A stretch of DNA of 64,000 nucleotides from IOR16 sp963521065 (GCA_963521065.1 CAUQTI010000013.1:33125-97124); one strand, 5' to 3'. Shown: positions 35,566 through 44,858, numbered from the stretch's first letter. Notes: a model not told the origin generated them from the letters alone. Translations and numbers: made by a program.

Positions 35566-37320
35566 TCAATGATTTAACTGCCAGCTTCCGGCACGGCTCT
35601 GTTCTTCCCAGAGGTGGGCGTATAGGCCACCCTGATTCAGGAGTGCCGCATGGGTTCCGCGCTCTGCGACACGGCCTTCCTCTAGCACGATGATATTGTC
35701 AGCGCTCATGATGGATTGCAGGCGGTGCGCGATTACGAGCACAGTTTTCTCTGCAACCAGTGCGGAGATTGCCTGTTGAATCAACGCTTCATTTTCAGGG
35801 TCTAAAGATGCGGTTGCCTCATCCAGAAGAACAATGGGAGCATCCTTTAGAAGGGCACGGGCGATAGAAATACGTTGTTTTTCTCCGCCGGAAAGGGTGG
35901 AGCCGCCTTCTCCAACGATTGTTTGATACCCGGCTGGCAGTTCCATGATAAAGTCATGGCAGGCCGCGGTCTTTGCCGATTCTATAATTTCTTCCATGGA
36001 TGCATCCGGTTTTCCCATGCGGATATTTGCCTCAATCGTATCATGAAATAGATATACATCTTGAAATACAACGCTGACGCGGCTTAAAATATCATCTGTT
36101 TTCATGCGTTTGAGGTCTATGCCCCCGAGGCGTACCTCACCTTTGGTCACGTCCCAAAACCGAGCAGCCAATCGCGTGATGGTGGATTTTCCAGAGCCGG
36201 AGGGACCGACCAGTGCTGTTACACTCCGCTCCGGGAAATGAAGCGTGACATCGTGCAGCACCTCCGTATTTCCGTAAGAGAAGCAGACGTGGTCGAATAC
36301 AATGTCCGTTCCGTGCGGTATGGAGCTCTTTTCCGGTTCCGGCAGAGGCTTTTCTGAAAAAAGATTGGAAATTCTCTGTCCACTCCGGCGGGTACGCGCA
36401 AAGTCAGCGATAAAGGTGAAGAGGGTTAATACCGGTTCGTAGATGGTCAGTGTAAGTACGAGAAAGCAGATGTAATAAAAAGAGTGCAGCTCACCGCGAG
36501 TCAGAAGTAACGAGCCCACCAGCATCACCAGCCCCATTCCGCAATTGAGCAGAAATCGACCAATCATGCTCACGGGGGCGGCCGCACCAGTTTCCAGGCC
36601 AATGGCAGAGCGGCGTTGTTTTTCAAAAGACGTTTTTAAGCTCTCAAATTGTTCTCCGGCTATGTTAAACGCCTTTAGTGTCTGGATGCCGCCCACATAT
36701 TCTAAAATACCTGAGGAGACTTCTTGCTGAGACTGCTGGAGATCCGCACTAATACGACCCATTTTTCGAAAGCTGAGAAATGCAAAGGGAAGCGCTAGCG
36801 GGATGACAAGGAATACAGAAAGCATCATGCGCCAGTCAAATACAGAGAGGACGGCGATGGCCAGTGTAAAGCGGATCAGAATTACCGCAACCTGAGGCAG
36901 AAGCTGCTGTGACAAATCACCGATGGTCTGATAGTCGCGTAAAAGAACGGTGGATAGGTCGCCGGCATCACGGCTGGAGTAAAAGCCCATGGATAAGCGG
37001 CGCAGATGCTCTCCTAAAGTGATTTGAGAATCTTTAATGATTCCGGCAAAACCGGTGCAGGCATCGATATAAGTTTTTTGACGAATGAAATTATAGGCTG
37101 CAAATTGTACGAGTAATCCACCCGCAAGAAGCCACAAATTCCATAGGGAAAGTGTTGTGCCGGGGTGCTCCAGTGGTAGCAGTAAATAATAGATCGCGCC
37201 CAGCATCAAGCCGTAAGGAACACTCATTACGATGCTGTCGAATAAACACCAAGCCAAAAGGCGAAAGTATTGCTTAGGTTGACCAAGCGTTACAGTGTTA
37301 AACCATTGCTTCATATTCAT
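35566..37320 (-). CDS. ABC exporter half-transporter, second subunit
   Basis: A 584-residue protein with six N-terminal membrane helices and a C-terminal ATPase: Walker A GPSGSGKST, signature TLSGGEKQRISIARAL, Walker B PIVLLDEATASLDPE and H-loop IAHRL. It pairs with the upstream 602-residue half-transporter; their genes overlap as ATGA. The start at 37320 has AAAGGAG upstream and couples to that stop; an upstream frame start at 37350 lies inside the partner gene. Substrate unknown; pairs like this, related to YbtPQ/IrtAB, handle siderophores, drugs or peptides. Confidence 0.9.
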   Translation of the reverse strand: MNMKQWFNTVTLGQPKQYFRLLAWCLFDSIVMSVPYGLMLGAIYYLLLPLEHPGTTLSLWNLWLLAGGLLVQFAAYNFIRQKTYIDACTGFAGIIKDSQITLGEHLRRLSMGFYSSRDAGDLSTVLLRDYQTIGDLSQQLLPQVAVILIRFTLAIAVLSVFDWRMMLSVFLVIPLALPFAFLSFRKMGRISADLQQSQQEVSSGILEYVGGIQTLKAFNIAGEQFESLKTSFEKQRRSAIGLETGAAAPVSMIGRFLLNCGMGLVMLVGSLLLTRGELHSFYYICFLVLTLTIYEPVLTLFTFIADFARTRRSGQRISNLFSEKPLPEPEKSSIPHGTDIVFDHVCFSYGNTEVLHDVTLHFPERSVTALVGPSGSGKSTITRLAARFWDVTKGEVRLGGIDLKRMKTDDILSRVSVVFQDVYLFHDTIEANIRMGKPDASMEEIIESAKTAACHDFIMELPAGYQTIVGEGGSTLSGGEKQRISIARALLKDAPIVLLDEATASLDPENEALIQQAISALVAEKTVLVIAHRLQSIMSADNIIVLEEGRVAERGTHAALLNQGGLYAHLWEEQSRAGSWQLNH

Positions 37321-39125
37321 ATGCTCATAGCTCCTTTCCGAATGCTCCACCGGTCGCGGCGGTCGTTTGCGTTTACTAAATTTGTGTAAGTTTTGCAGGT
37401 TTTGAGGAGCTCTTCGTGAGTTCCGCTGCCGATTAGCTGGCCTTTTTCAAGCACTAGGATACCGCTTGATTTTTCCACACTTTTGAGTCGGTGAGCAATC
37501 ATCAAAACGGTTTTGTCTTTAGAAAGCCTCGCAAAAGCTGCCTGTATTTTTGCCTCATTATCGGCATCGGCATAAGCGGTGGCTTCATCTAAAATAACAA
37601 TGGGTGCATCCTTTAAAAATACCCGTGCAATCGCGATACGCTGCTTCTCTCCGCCAGAAAGATAAGCATTTGAGCTTCCAATTCTCGTTTGATAGGCATT
37701 AGGCAATGCCATAATCACTTCGTGAATACCGGCGTTTTTTGCCGCTTGCTCCACCTCTTCAAAGCTTGCGCCCGTATTTCCCATTCGGATATTATTTTCT
37801 ACAGTATCTCGAAACAATACAGAGTCTTGAAAAACGTAAGATACTAAATTCATTAGCCGGTGTGGTGGAATTTCTCGAATATCCACACCGCCGATTTTAA
37901 TGCTACCCGATTGCGGCTCATAAAAGCGAAGGAGCAGCTGGGTCAGCGTGGATTTTCCGCCGCCGGAAGGCCCTACAAGGCCGATAACGCTCCCTTGAGG
38001 GATCTGAAAGCTTACGTTTGAAACAGCCTGTGTGCCCTCGATATAAGAAAAATTCACGTTTGAAAAGGTAATATCGAAGACTTTTGGATTTCCTGAGCCG
38101 CTCTCATCCATTTCCGGTTGCTTTAAAATATTGTCAATGCGCTTTACTCCTTCCACAATTCGGCTTGAGAGGATAACCATCTGCATCATACTTTCCATCG
38201 GTTCCTTTAGGCCGCCTCCGACTAGAAAGAATAAAAGAATAACCGGAAGAAAATCCAGGTAGGTTTTCGCCGTGGGAATGAGTAGAAGTGCTGCGGGAAG
38301 CAGAAACATCAGTTGTGCTCCAAAGAAGGCATAGTATGCGCCCATAGGTTTTGCATTGGAATGTGCTGTGCGAGTCACCACATCGGTGAAGGCATTTAAG
38401 TCATCCTCATAGCGCCGGAAGGCCCCGAGAGTGCGGTTGAAGACTTTCACGACACTCATACCGTGAATATACTCAACGATGGTGCCTTGCATCCTTTCCT
38501 GAGTATCATGAAGCTCGGCCTGAAGTGCAGCCTTTCCGGGTTGCTTCAGACAGGATGACAGCAGAAATAGGGAAATAAAGATAGGAAGCAAGGTCACCAA
38601 CGCAAGACGCCAATCCATCCCGAAAAGATAGAGCAGAGTGAATATCGGTGTGGAGATGGCAGCGGCGATATCACAGATATGGTGGGCAATAAATGCCTCG
38701 ATTTGAGCGGCATCATCAGAAAGGATTTTCTTAATTGCGCCTTGCGTGGTACCGGTAAAGTAGGAGGAGGAGATGCGTGAGAGCTTTTCCATTAGCTTGA
38801 TACGCAGTTCATAGATAATGTCATAGGCAGCCGTATGAGAAAGCGCGGAGGAAAAATAGGCACAGATGCCGTAGAGCAGAGCTGCCCCAAAAGTAATAGT
38901 AGCCAGTGTGATGATGCGGTCACCATCGACTTCTGCTGAGAGCGTATAATGGGTAAGCAGCTCCTGTACTACACCATAAATGGTAAAGAACGGTATAATT
39001 CTGGCTGCTGAGGAGAGTACAGAGAGGGAGCAGGCGAGGATTAGTTTCTTTTTTTTTGATCCGGCCAGTTCGAAGAGGCGGCTAATGCCACGCTTTTCCT
39101 TTGGAGTGTCTAGTGTTTGCTTCAT
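37317..39125 (-). CDS. ABC exporter half-transporter, first subunit
   Basis: A 602-residue protein with a six-helix membrane domain followed by an ATPase: Walker A GPSGGGKST, signature YLSGGEKQRIAIARVF, Walker B PIVILDEATAYADAD. The Walker B end and D-loop ATAYADAD differ from the partner's ATASLDPE, as in asymmetric heterodimers. It follows the TetR gene by 57 bases, a gap that contains a perfect 16-bp palindrome, and AAAGGAAA precedes the ATG. Confidence 0.9.
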   Translation of the reverse strand: MKQTLDTPKEKRGISRLFELAGSKKKKLILACSLSVLSSAARIIPFFTIYGVVQELLTHYTLSAEVDGDRIITLATITFGAALLYGICAYFSSALSHTAAYDIIYELRIKLMEKLSRISSSYFTGTTQGAIKKILSDDAAQIEAFIAHHICDIAAAISTPIFTLLYLFGMDWRLALVTLLPIFISLFLLSSCLKQPGKAALQAELHDTQERMQGTIVEYIHGMSVVKVFNRTLGAFRRYEDDLNAFTDVVTRTAHSNAKPMGAYYAFFGAQLMFLLPAALLLIPTAKTYLDFLPVILLFFLVGGGLKEPMESMMQMVILSSRIVEGVKRIDNILKQPEMDESGSGNPKVFDITFSNVNFSYIEGTQAVSNVSFQIPQGSVIGLVGPSGGGKSTLTQLLLRFYEPQSGSIKIGGVDIREIPPHRLMNLVSYVFQDSVLFRDTVENNIRMGNTGASFEEVEQAAKNAGIHEVIMALPNAYQTRIGSSNAYLSGGEKQRIAIARVFLKDAPIVILDEATAYADADNEAKIQAAFARLSKDKTVLMIAHRLKSVEKSSGILVLEKGQLIGSGTHEELLKTCKTYTNLVNANDRRDRWSIRKGAMSI

Positions 39126-39142
39126 ATAGAGTTTCCTTTCTG

Positions 39143-39158
39143 GTTAGCATATGCTAAC
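39143..39158. promoter_or_regulatory. 16-bp perfect palindrome between tetR-type gene and ABC genes
   Basis: GTTAGCATATGCTAAC is a perfect palindrome 18 bases before the first ABC gene's start codon. The size and symmetry fit a TetR-family operator, so the ABC genes may have their own regulated promoter or an operator roadblock. Confidence 0.6.
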
Positions 39159-39182
39159 TTGTGGTTAAAGAAAAACACGCAT

Positions 39183-39791
39183 TTAAACATGATCTTCAAA
39201 AATCAAATGGAACAAAAGTTCATACATGTGCTCCAGTGTCTCATCCAGTGCGTCGATGTGAAGGATGTCCCGATTGAGCTTCGCTATTGCCATAATTTTA
39301 ATTAAATTGGCGATGACGTGCAAATCCAACTCTTTTCGAACCTGTTCCATATGGTCAAATAAGGTGTGCATAATCTTCGCTTCGCGTTTGTCATAGAGGC
39401 TGTCATCCGGGCTGAAATATTCGGTAGGGGAAGCGGCTCTGAGCTTTTCCATATCCTCTGCCGTTAGATATTGGTAGATACTGTCCCTGCTGAATACAAT
39501 TTTTTTTAAGTATGCTTTGCCTTCGGCAGCAGACATTTTTTCACGCCCGTTCAAAATTTGGCCAAACCACTGCTTGGAGTGATCTCGCTGGTATTCAATG
39601 ATTTCAATGACAAACTGTTCTTTAGATGAAAAGAAATTATAGAATGTGCTTTTCCCTAGGCCGGCAGCCTGTGTAATTTTTTCAACGGAGGCATGGGTCA
39701 TGCCATATTGCTTTATGAGCGCAAAACCAGCATCAAGCATTTTTATGCGCAGCATTTCGCGTTCCTTTAAGGTAAATATTCTGGGTGGCAT
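39183..39791 (-). CDS. TetR-family transcriptional regulator
   Basis: A 202-residue repressor. The N-terminal helix-turn-helix covers about 28-55 (ASVEKITQAAGLGKSTFYNFF), followed by a divergent ligand-binding domain. AAGGAG lies before the ATG. It heads the unit that continues into the two ABC exporter genes, so it probably controls them and itself through inverted repeats on both sides of the gene. The inducer is unknown. Confidence 0.9.
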   Translation of the reverse strand: MPPRIFTLKEREMLRIKMLDAGFALIKQYGMTHASVEKITQAAGLGKSTFYNFFSSKEQFVIEIIEYQRDHSKQWFGQILNGREKMSAAEGKAYLKKIVFSRDSIYQYLTAEDMEKLRAASPTEYFSPDDSLYDKREAKIMHTLFDHMEQVRKELDLHVIANLIKIMAIAKLNRDILHIDALDETLEHMYELLFHLIFEDHV

Positions 39792-39846
39792 ACTGAATTC
39801 TCCTTTTCATCGTTGCGACTATTATTTTGATTTTGTTCGCAAATGT

Positions 39847-39876
39847 AGTATAGCAATATACCGATTGCTGTGTCAA
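39847..39876 (-). promoter_or_regulatory. Promoter and embedded operator of the TetR-ABC operon
   Basis: On the reverse strand a perfect TTGACA (39876-39871), 18 bases, then TATACT (39852-39847). Inside the spacer lies AGCAAT-N6-ATTGCT (39852-39869), a perfect inverted repeat well placed for autorepression. Confidence 0.65.
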
Positions 39877-39881
39877 TAGGT

Positions 39882-39911
39882 ATGCGAATATTTTTTTAAA
39901 AGTATTCGCAT
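39882..39911. repeat. Inverted repeat upstream of the TetR promoter
   Basis: ATGCGAATA (39882-39890) and TATTCGCAT (39903-39911) are perfect inverted copies around a T/A-rich 12-base centre. It sits directly upstream of the -35 box and may be a second regulator site. The rest of the 39792-40028 spacer shows nothing else. Confidence 0.5.
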
Positions 39912-40028
39912 CAAAATAATCAGGCGGCAGGAGAAAAACTAAAATCTGTTTGGCAGTGAAAAATAGGAGATTCAAAAGAACAAATTATTTTATATTAAGG
40001 GAGTGGAAATAAAAGAAAACGAGAATAA

Positions 40029-40062
40029 AAAAATCCGCAGAAAAAGATTCTGCGAATTTTTT
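40029..40062. terminator. Terminator after the DUF4179 gene
   Basis: CGCAGAA (40036-40042) pairs with TTCTGCG (40048-40054) between A- and T-tracts. It works on the reverse strand for the sigma/DUF4179 unit and is symmetrical enough to act both ways. Confidence 0.75.
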
Positions 40063-40076
40063 ACTGTATGATGAAA

Positions 40077-41234
40077 TCAATGCCAAAGCTCAACACCCAT
40101 ATAGCGGATGGATTTAATTTCCCTTAGATCAATAATCCTTGTGAAAGATTGGTCCTTTGTGAGAGAAAATCCATTTGAAGTCGTGCCCGATAAATTACTG
40201 TCTACTTCTGTTCCGTCTTTTAAGGTGATTTTGATTTCTCCTTGTGCTGGATCTGGCTGCTGTGCAGAATAATGCGCTGAAACACCTCGTCCTTTTGCCG
40301 AAAGGGTAACGGAAATTGGAGATACTCTCAATGAGGTAACTAGTACCGATTTGTCACTTCCGGGAAAGATAATCCGCTTCAGCGGATAGGTAGTAACTGA
40401 GGTATCTTTATAATCTAAGGAAAAGTCTAAATCCCATTTCCCGCTTACTAAAACTTCCTCATAGGGCTCTTTTTCATTATAAAAGCAAATATTTTCGAGA
40501 TGTAGGCTGATTTTCTGGTTAATAAGACTGCTTGAGCTGTTTAATTCTAAAAGAAAAGTTCGTACATTATCCTCCGGATTCTCATCCTCCATTTGCGAAA
40601 TAGAGTAGCCCATACCGCTATTGCTAAAAAACTGAAGCGGAAAAGACGGTTTGCTCTTCAAATCTATGAGATTCGAAGAAAATCCATAATAAGGATGTTC
40701 AAAGACGCTTCCGTCTTCTGCGATGAGGTCAAATAAGACGTATACAGTATTCTTATCTCCAATTGCTTGGCGTGCTCTTATGGTGTAGCCGTTGCTGCTA
40801 TCGTCTTGCCCTAAGAGAATGGCAGAGTTTTCAAGTGCATCAATCTGCTCTTGATAGGAGGGTTTTAAATAAGTAAGAAAAACAGGATCAATAATTGTTG
40901 AGACCGCTGCGAACGAGATTGTCGCCATCGCAAGAACTGCAACTAAAATACCGCAAAGCAAACGCAGTCTTTTAGATTTTAGGGTTCGATTTCCCAAAAC
41001 AGCAGCCTTACTTACTTTCACTGCTTGCTCAGCTTGGGAAGTACGAGAATCGGCAGCTTCTATTTTAGCCGGTGGCAGCAGCTCTATTTTTTCTAATACC
41101 TTATTGAGCAGTGCTGTTTTTTGCTCTTCGGTCAGAGGGGAATAGTCCATCGTAATTTCCTCTTGTTGTTTCATTTCATCAATTTTATCTGCATCAGGCA
41201 GCCAAATATTTGTGAAATCCACTTGCTTGCTCAT
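40077..41234 (-). CDS. DUF4179-type membrane protein, probable anti-sigma factor
   Basis: A 385-residue protein. About 90 N-terminal cytosolic residues are followed by one membrane helix (91-111, LLCGILVAVLAMATISFAAV), and an extracytoplasmic domain of about 270 residues follows. The start overlaps the stop of the ECF sigma gene by 4 bases. The architecture and coupling match DUF4179 proteins that accompany ECF sigma factors in Clostridia. It would hold the sigma factor at the membrane until a surface signal arrives; the signal is unknown. Confidence 0.8.
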   Translation of the reverse strand: MSKQVDFTNIWLPDADKIDEMKQQEEITMDYSPLTEEQKTALLNKVLEKIELLPPAKIEAADSRTSQAEQAVKVSKAAVLGNRTLKSKRLRLLCGILVAVLAMATISFAAVSTIIDPVFLTYLKPSYQEQIDALENSAILLGQDDSSNGYTIRARQAIGDKNTVYVLFDLIAEDGSVFEHPYYGFSSNLIDLKSKPSFPLQFFSNSGMGYSISQMEDENPEDNVRTFLLELNSSSSLINQKISLHLENICFYNEKEPYEEVLVSGKWDLDFSLDYKDTSVTTYPLKRIIFPGSDKSVLVTSLRVSPISVTLSAKGRGVSAHYSAQQPDPAQGEIKITLKDGTEVDSNLSGTTSNGFSLTKDQSFTRIIDLREIKSIRYMGVELWH

Positions 41235-41782
41235 ATGATAAATCCCCTTTCAATCAATTGTTTTTTTAAGCTGATTTTTCCCCTGTAAAGCTTATTTTCT
41301 ATCGTTTTTTCTGATAATTTGAGTTCGTTTGCAATTGCTTTTACTCGTTCCTCCAAAAAATAGCGCCGAATAAAAATTTCCTGTTCCGGAGAGGGTAACG
41401 CAGCGATTACTTCATGCAAAATGGATGAATTTGTTTTTTCGACAATCGTATCTGCAAAATCCAAATCGCTTTGGAGCATATTCTCTTCAAAAGAAATAGA
41501 GGAACTTTCTCTTTGCTTCTTTCGAAAATCTAAGGCAGCGTAACGGGAAATCCCATATAAATAACTTTTTAAAGGAACACCGCTTTCGGAATCAAAGCGC
41601 CGAATGCTTTGCCAAAAGCGTATAAATACATCGGAAACACATTCTTCAATATCCTCGGGATAATTTGGTCCTACTATTTTATATACAATCCATCGAACAG
41701 AATCGCCGTAGAGATCAATCGCTTTTGCGAGTCCCTGCGAAGGCGAATTCTGAAGCAGAAGGAGTAGTTGCTGATCATTCAT
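41231..41782 (-). CDS. ECF-type sigma-70 factor
   Basis: A 183-residue sigma factor with regions 2 and 4 only. Region 2 spans about 20-90 (EDIEECVSDVFIRFWQSI, SYLYGISRYAALDFRKK), and region 4 about 120-175 (LPSPEQEIFIRRYFLEE, ANELKLSEKTIENKLYRGK). GAGG precedes the ATG. It is co-transcribed with the DUF4179 gene; no other target in the window is obvious. Confidence 0.93.
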   Translation of the reverse strand: MNDQQLLLLLQNSPSQGLAKAIDLYGDSVRWIVYKIVGPNYPEDIEECVSDVFIRFWQSIRRFDSESGVPLKSYLYGISRYAALDFRKKQRESSSISFEENMLQSDLDFADTIVEKTNSSILHEVIAALPSPEQEIFIRRYFLEERVKAIANELKLSEKTIENKLYRGKISLKKQLIERGFII

Positions 41783-41893
41783 AAAAACCTCATTCTAAAC
41801 AATTTAAATTAAATGCGAATCATAAAAAGAATTCTTTACTATTACATTCGACCAAAAAGGGATTTTCACTCAAGAAATTTTTGTTTTTTTATT

Positions 41894-41932
41894 AAAAAAA
41901 GGACTGTATCACTTTTTGATAGGATACAGCCC
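41894..41932 (-). terminator. Terminator of the copA-csoR operon
   Basis: Read on the reverse strand, GGGCTGTATC pairs with GATACAGTCC and is followed by TTTTTTT. It lies about 20 bases past the csoR stop codon. Confidence 0.85.
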
Positions 41933-41951
41933 TCTGCTTAAAGGAATGAAA

Positions 41952-42224
41952 TTATTTGCCTATTTTATCAAGAAGAGACAGCAGCTCCTCAATTTTTGTT
42001 TCTTTTTCTGTTTCATCATCGCTTTCTAATGCATTTTTTACACAGCATTTTAAATGGCTGCGAAGAATTTCCTTATTGGTTCTGCTTAGAATCGCCTGCG
42101 TTGCAAGAAGCTGGTTGGAAATATCCACACAATAGCGGTCCTCTTCCACCATTTTCAAGATTCCATCAAGCTGTCCTTTTGCAGTTTTAAGCAAGCGGAC
42201 TACATTGTTTTTATTAGCCTGCAT
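41952..42224 (-). CDS. csoR: CsoR-type copper-sensing repressor
   Basis: A 90-residue all-helical repressor (DUF156 family). The Cu(I) ligand triad is present: Cys32 (RYCVD), His57 and Cys61 (RSHLKCC). The N-terminal LLKTAKGQLDGILKMVEEDRYC helix is typical. It is encoded 7 bases after copA and should release the operator upstream of copA when Cu(I) binds. The operon order copA-csoR makes it a feedback loop. Confidence 0.93.
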   Translation of the reverse strand: MQANKNNVVRLLKTAKGQLDGILKMVEEDRYCVDISNQLLATQAILSRTNKEILRSHLKCCVKNALESDDETEKETKIEELLSLLDKIGK

Positions 42225-42231
42225 CGTTCTT

Positions 42232-44835
42232 TTATGCCTGCTCTTCGATGGAAGTCACTTCATAGCCGGCATCTTCTACCGCACTCTTGAGGCTTTCTTC
42301 GCTTACTTCCTTTGATAATGTAACCGCGGCAGAGTTCTGTGCAAGATCGACGGTTGCTGTTACGCCGTCAATTGCGTTTAGAACTTCGGTTACACGACCG
42401 CTGCAATGGCTGCAAGACATACCTTCAATGTTCATTTTCAATGTTTTACTCATTTTTTCTTCTCCTTTTTTTTCATCAGAAATAAGTGTTTTTTCAGCCT
42501 GTGGTACAATTGGCTGTTTGGAATCTGCTAGTAGGGCAGAATGGTCAACTTTAAATAATTTCAAGCGTAGCGCATTGCTTACGACGCAGACGCTGCTCAA
42601 GCTCATTGCAAAGGCTGCAAACATTGGATTCAATTTTAATTCGTAAAGACCGTAAAGAAGGCCTGCGGCAAGCGGTATACCGACGGTATTGTAAAAGAAG
42701 GCCCAAAATAAATTTTGTTTAATATTTCGTATTACGGCTTTGCTTAGTTTGATTGCAGTGACGGCGTCAAGTAAATCATTTTTCATCAACACGATGTCAG
42801 CACTCTCAATCGCAACGTCTGTTCCCGCGCCGATTGCGATTCCGACATCGGCTCTTGCAAGCGCCGGAGCGTCGTTGATTCCGTCTCCGACCATTGCGAC
42901 TTTGTGTCCTTTTTTCTGTAGAGCGACAATTTCTTTTTCTTTATCCTGAGGAAGAACCTCGGCAATGACAGTTGGGATGCCAAGCTGCCCTTGGATCGCG
43001 GAAGCGGTTTTTTTATTGTCACCCGTCAGCATGACAACATGGATACCAAGCTCCTTTAATGCGCTTACGGCTTGCTTGCTTGTAGGCTTTACTACGTCAG
43101 CAACGGCGATGATTCCTAAGAATTCCTTTTCCGATGCGAAAAGCAGGGGCGTTTTGCCTTCTTGCGCTAATTGGTCAATTTTATCTTCGTGTGCGTCAAT
43201 GGGAATGTTGTTTTCCTTTAAGAGCGCCGCATTTCCGGCAAGGTATACGGTACCGTCGATGGAACCCTTTACGCCGCGACCGAAGATTGCGGAAAAATCC
43301 GTGACGGAAGCCGGCTTGATCTGTTTGTGGAGCGCTGCTTCTAAAATAGCTTCTGCAAGCGGATGCTCGCTCTGTTTTTCTAAACCTGCGGCTAGATGGA
43401 GCAGGGAAGTATCTGTAAAAGTTTCTTTGCTGCCAAGCGGCAGGATATCTGTAACCTGAGGCTTTCCTTCCGTAATGGTTCCGGTTTTATCAAGGACGAC
43501 AGTCTTAATACTGTGAGCAGTTTCCAGTGCTTCGCCGGATTTGATTAAAATTCCGTTTTGTGCCCCTTTTCCAGTACCGACCATAATTGCGACCGGAGTT
43601 GCAAGACCAAGTGCGCAAGGGCAAGAAATAACCAGAACTGCAATACCAATGGAAAGCGCAAATTCAAAGGTTGCACCGAGCAGCAGCCATATTACAGAGG
43701 CAGCAACCGCAATAAGGATAACGGCCGGAACAAAGATTCCGGTAATTTTATCCGCCATATTTGCAATTGGTGCTTTGCTGGCACTGGCTTCCTCCACTAA
43801 GGCGATAATCTGTGCAAGCGTAGTGTCGTTGCCGACCTTCGTCGCTCTGCATTTCAAAAAACCGGCCTTATTCATCGTGGCAGCAGTAATTGAATCCCCG
43901 GATTTTTTCTCTACCGGAATGCTTTCTCCGGTTAAAGCGGACTCATCCAAGCTAGAGGAGCCTTCGAGGATAATCCCGTCAGCCGGTACGCTGGTGCCCG
44001 GCTTAACCAGAAAAATATCGCCTTCAACTACTTCTTCAATCGGTACTTCTATGTCTTCTCCATTTCGCTGTACAATTGCGGTTTTAGGAGCCAAATCCAT
44101 AAGCTTTGTGATTGCTTCGCTGGTTTTCCCTTTGGAGCGCGCCTCCAAATATTTTCCTAAGGTAATCAAGGCGAGAATTGTAGCGGCGGATTCAAAATAA
44201 AGATCCATGTGGTACTTATGTGCAAGGTCATAATCCTGAACGCCGAGTCCATAACCGATACGGTAAATTGCAAATACCCCGTAAATAAGAGCGGCACTGG
44301 AACCAATTGCAATTAAGCTATCCATGTTTGGAGCGCCGCGAAACAAGGTTTTGAAACCTACTTGGTAGTATTTTCGGTTGATGTATACAATAGGAAGGCA
44401 AAGTAAAAATTGTGTCAGTGCATAAGCGACTCCGTTTTCGATTCCTGTAAGAAAATTAGGAAGCGGAGCACCCATCATGTATCCCATTGAAATGTAAAAC
44501 AGGGGAGCTAAAAATAAGAAGGATACCCATACACGTATTTTCATTGTTTGCATCTGCTCTTCCATCAAATTCGAAGGGGCAGAGGACGAACGGGCCTTCG
44601 AAGCAGAATTGCCTTGCGGTTCTGTTGAATGAACAAAAGCGCCATAGCCTGCTTTCTTTACCGCGTCGATAATCGTTTCCTCTTTTAGTTGTGCTTCGTT
44701 GTATTCCACCTGCATGCTGTTCGTCAGTAAGTTTACATTTGCAGAGGAAATTCCCTCTAATTTATGAATGCTTTTTTCTACTCTTGCAGAGCAAGCGGAG
44801 CAGGTCATTCCTGTAATATCAAATTTTTGTTTCAT
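42232..44835 (-). CDS. copA: Copper-exporting P1B-ATPase with C-terminal CopZ domain
   Basis: An 867-residue Cu(I) efflux ATPase. The N-terminal heavy-metal domain has GMTCSAC (Cys12, Cys15). The membrane metal site is CPCALGLATP, the phosphorylation site DKTGT, then SEHPLAEAI and GDGINDAPALA. Unusually a second metal-binding domain follows the last helices: residues 795-867 look like a full CopZ chaperone with GMSCSHC (Cys808, Cys811). The linker before it reads EKKGEEKM, which is the translation of a strong ribosome-binding site and start codon. AGGAGG precedes the main ATG. The C-terminal domain could act in cis or be made separately. Confidence 0.95.
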   Translation of the reverse strand: MKQKFDITGMTCSACSARVEKSIHKLEGISSANVNLLTNSMQVEYNEAQLKEETIIDAVKKAGYGAFVHSTEPQGNSASKARSSSAPSNLMEEQMQTMKIRVWVSFLFLAPLFYISMGYMMGAPLPNFLTGIENGVAYALTQFLLCLPIVYINRKYYQVGFKTLFRGAPNMDSLIAIGSSAALIYGVFAIYRIGYGLGVQDYDLAHKYHMDLYFESAATILALITLGKYLEARSKGKTSEAITKLMDLAPKTAIVQRNGEDIEVPIEEVVEGDIFLVKPGTSVPADGIILEGSSSLDESALTGESIPVEKKSGDSITAATMNKAGFLKCRATKVGNDTTLAQIIALVEEASASKAPIANMADKITGIFVPAVILIAVAASVIWLLLGATFEFALSIGIAVLVISCPCALGLATPVAIMVGTGKGAQNGILIKSGEALETAHSIKTVVLDKTGTITEGKPQVTDILPLGSKETFTDTSLLHLAAGLEKQSEHPLAEAILEAALHKQIKPASVTDFSAIFGRGVKGSIDGTVYLAGNAALLKENNIPIDAHEDKIDQLAQEGKTPLLFASEKEFLGIIAVADVVKPTSKQAVSALKELGIHVVMLTGDNKKTASAIQGQLGIPTVIAEVLPQDKEKEIVALQKKGHKVAMVGDGINDAPALARADVGIAIGAGTDVAIESADIVLMKNDLLDAVTAIKLSKAVIRNIKQNLFWAFFYNTVGIPLAAGLLYGLYELKLNPMFAAFAMSLSSVCVVSNALRLKLFKVDHSALLADSKQPIVPQAEKTLISDEKKGEEKMSKTLKMNIEGMSCSHCSGRVTEVLNAIDGVTATVDLAQNSAAVTLSKEVSEESLKSAVEDAGYEVTSIEEQA
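42451..42467 (-). promoter_or_regulatory. In-frame internal ribosome-binding site and ATG for free CopZ
   Basis: On the coding strand AAGGAG (42467-42462) lies 8 bases before an in-frame ATG (42453-42451) inside copA. Starting there yields 73 residues, MSKTLKMNIEGMSCSHC and onward, exactly a CopZ-length chaperone ending at 42232. Confidence 0.65.
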
Positions 44836-44858
44836 AACTATATCCTCCTACAGAAATA

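Noticed and set aside
42965..44200. Long open frames on the + strand (164 and 219 codons) opposite copA
   Set aside because: They lie antisense to a well-supported ATPase, have Ser/Thr/Ala-rich mirror composition and no ribosome-binding sites.
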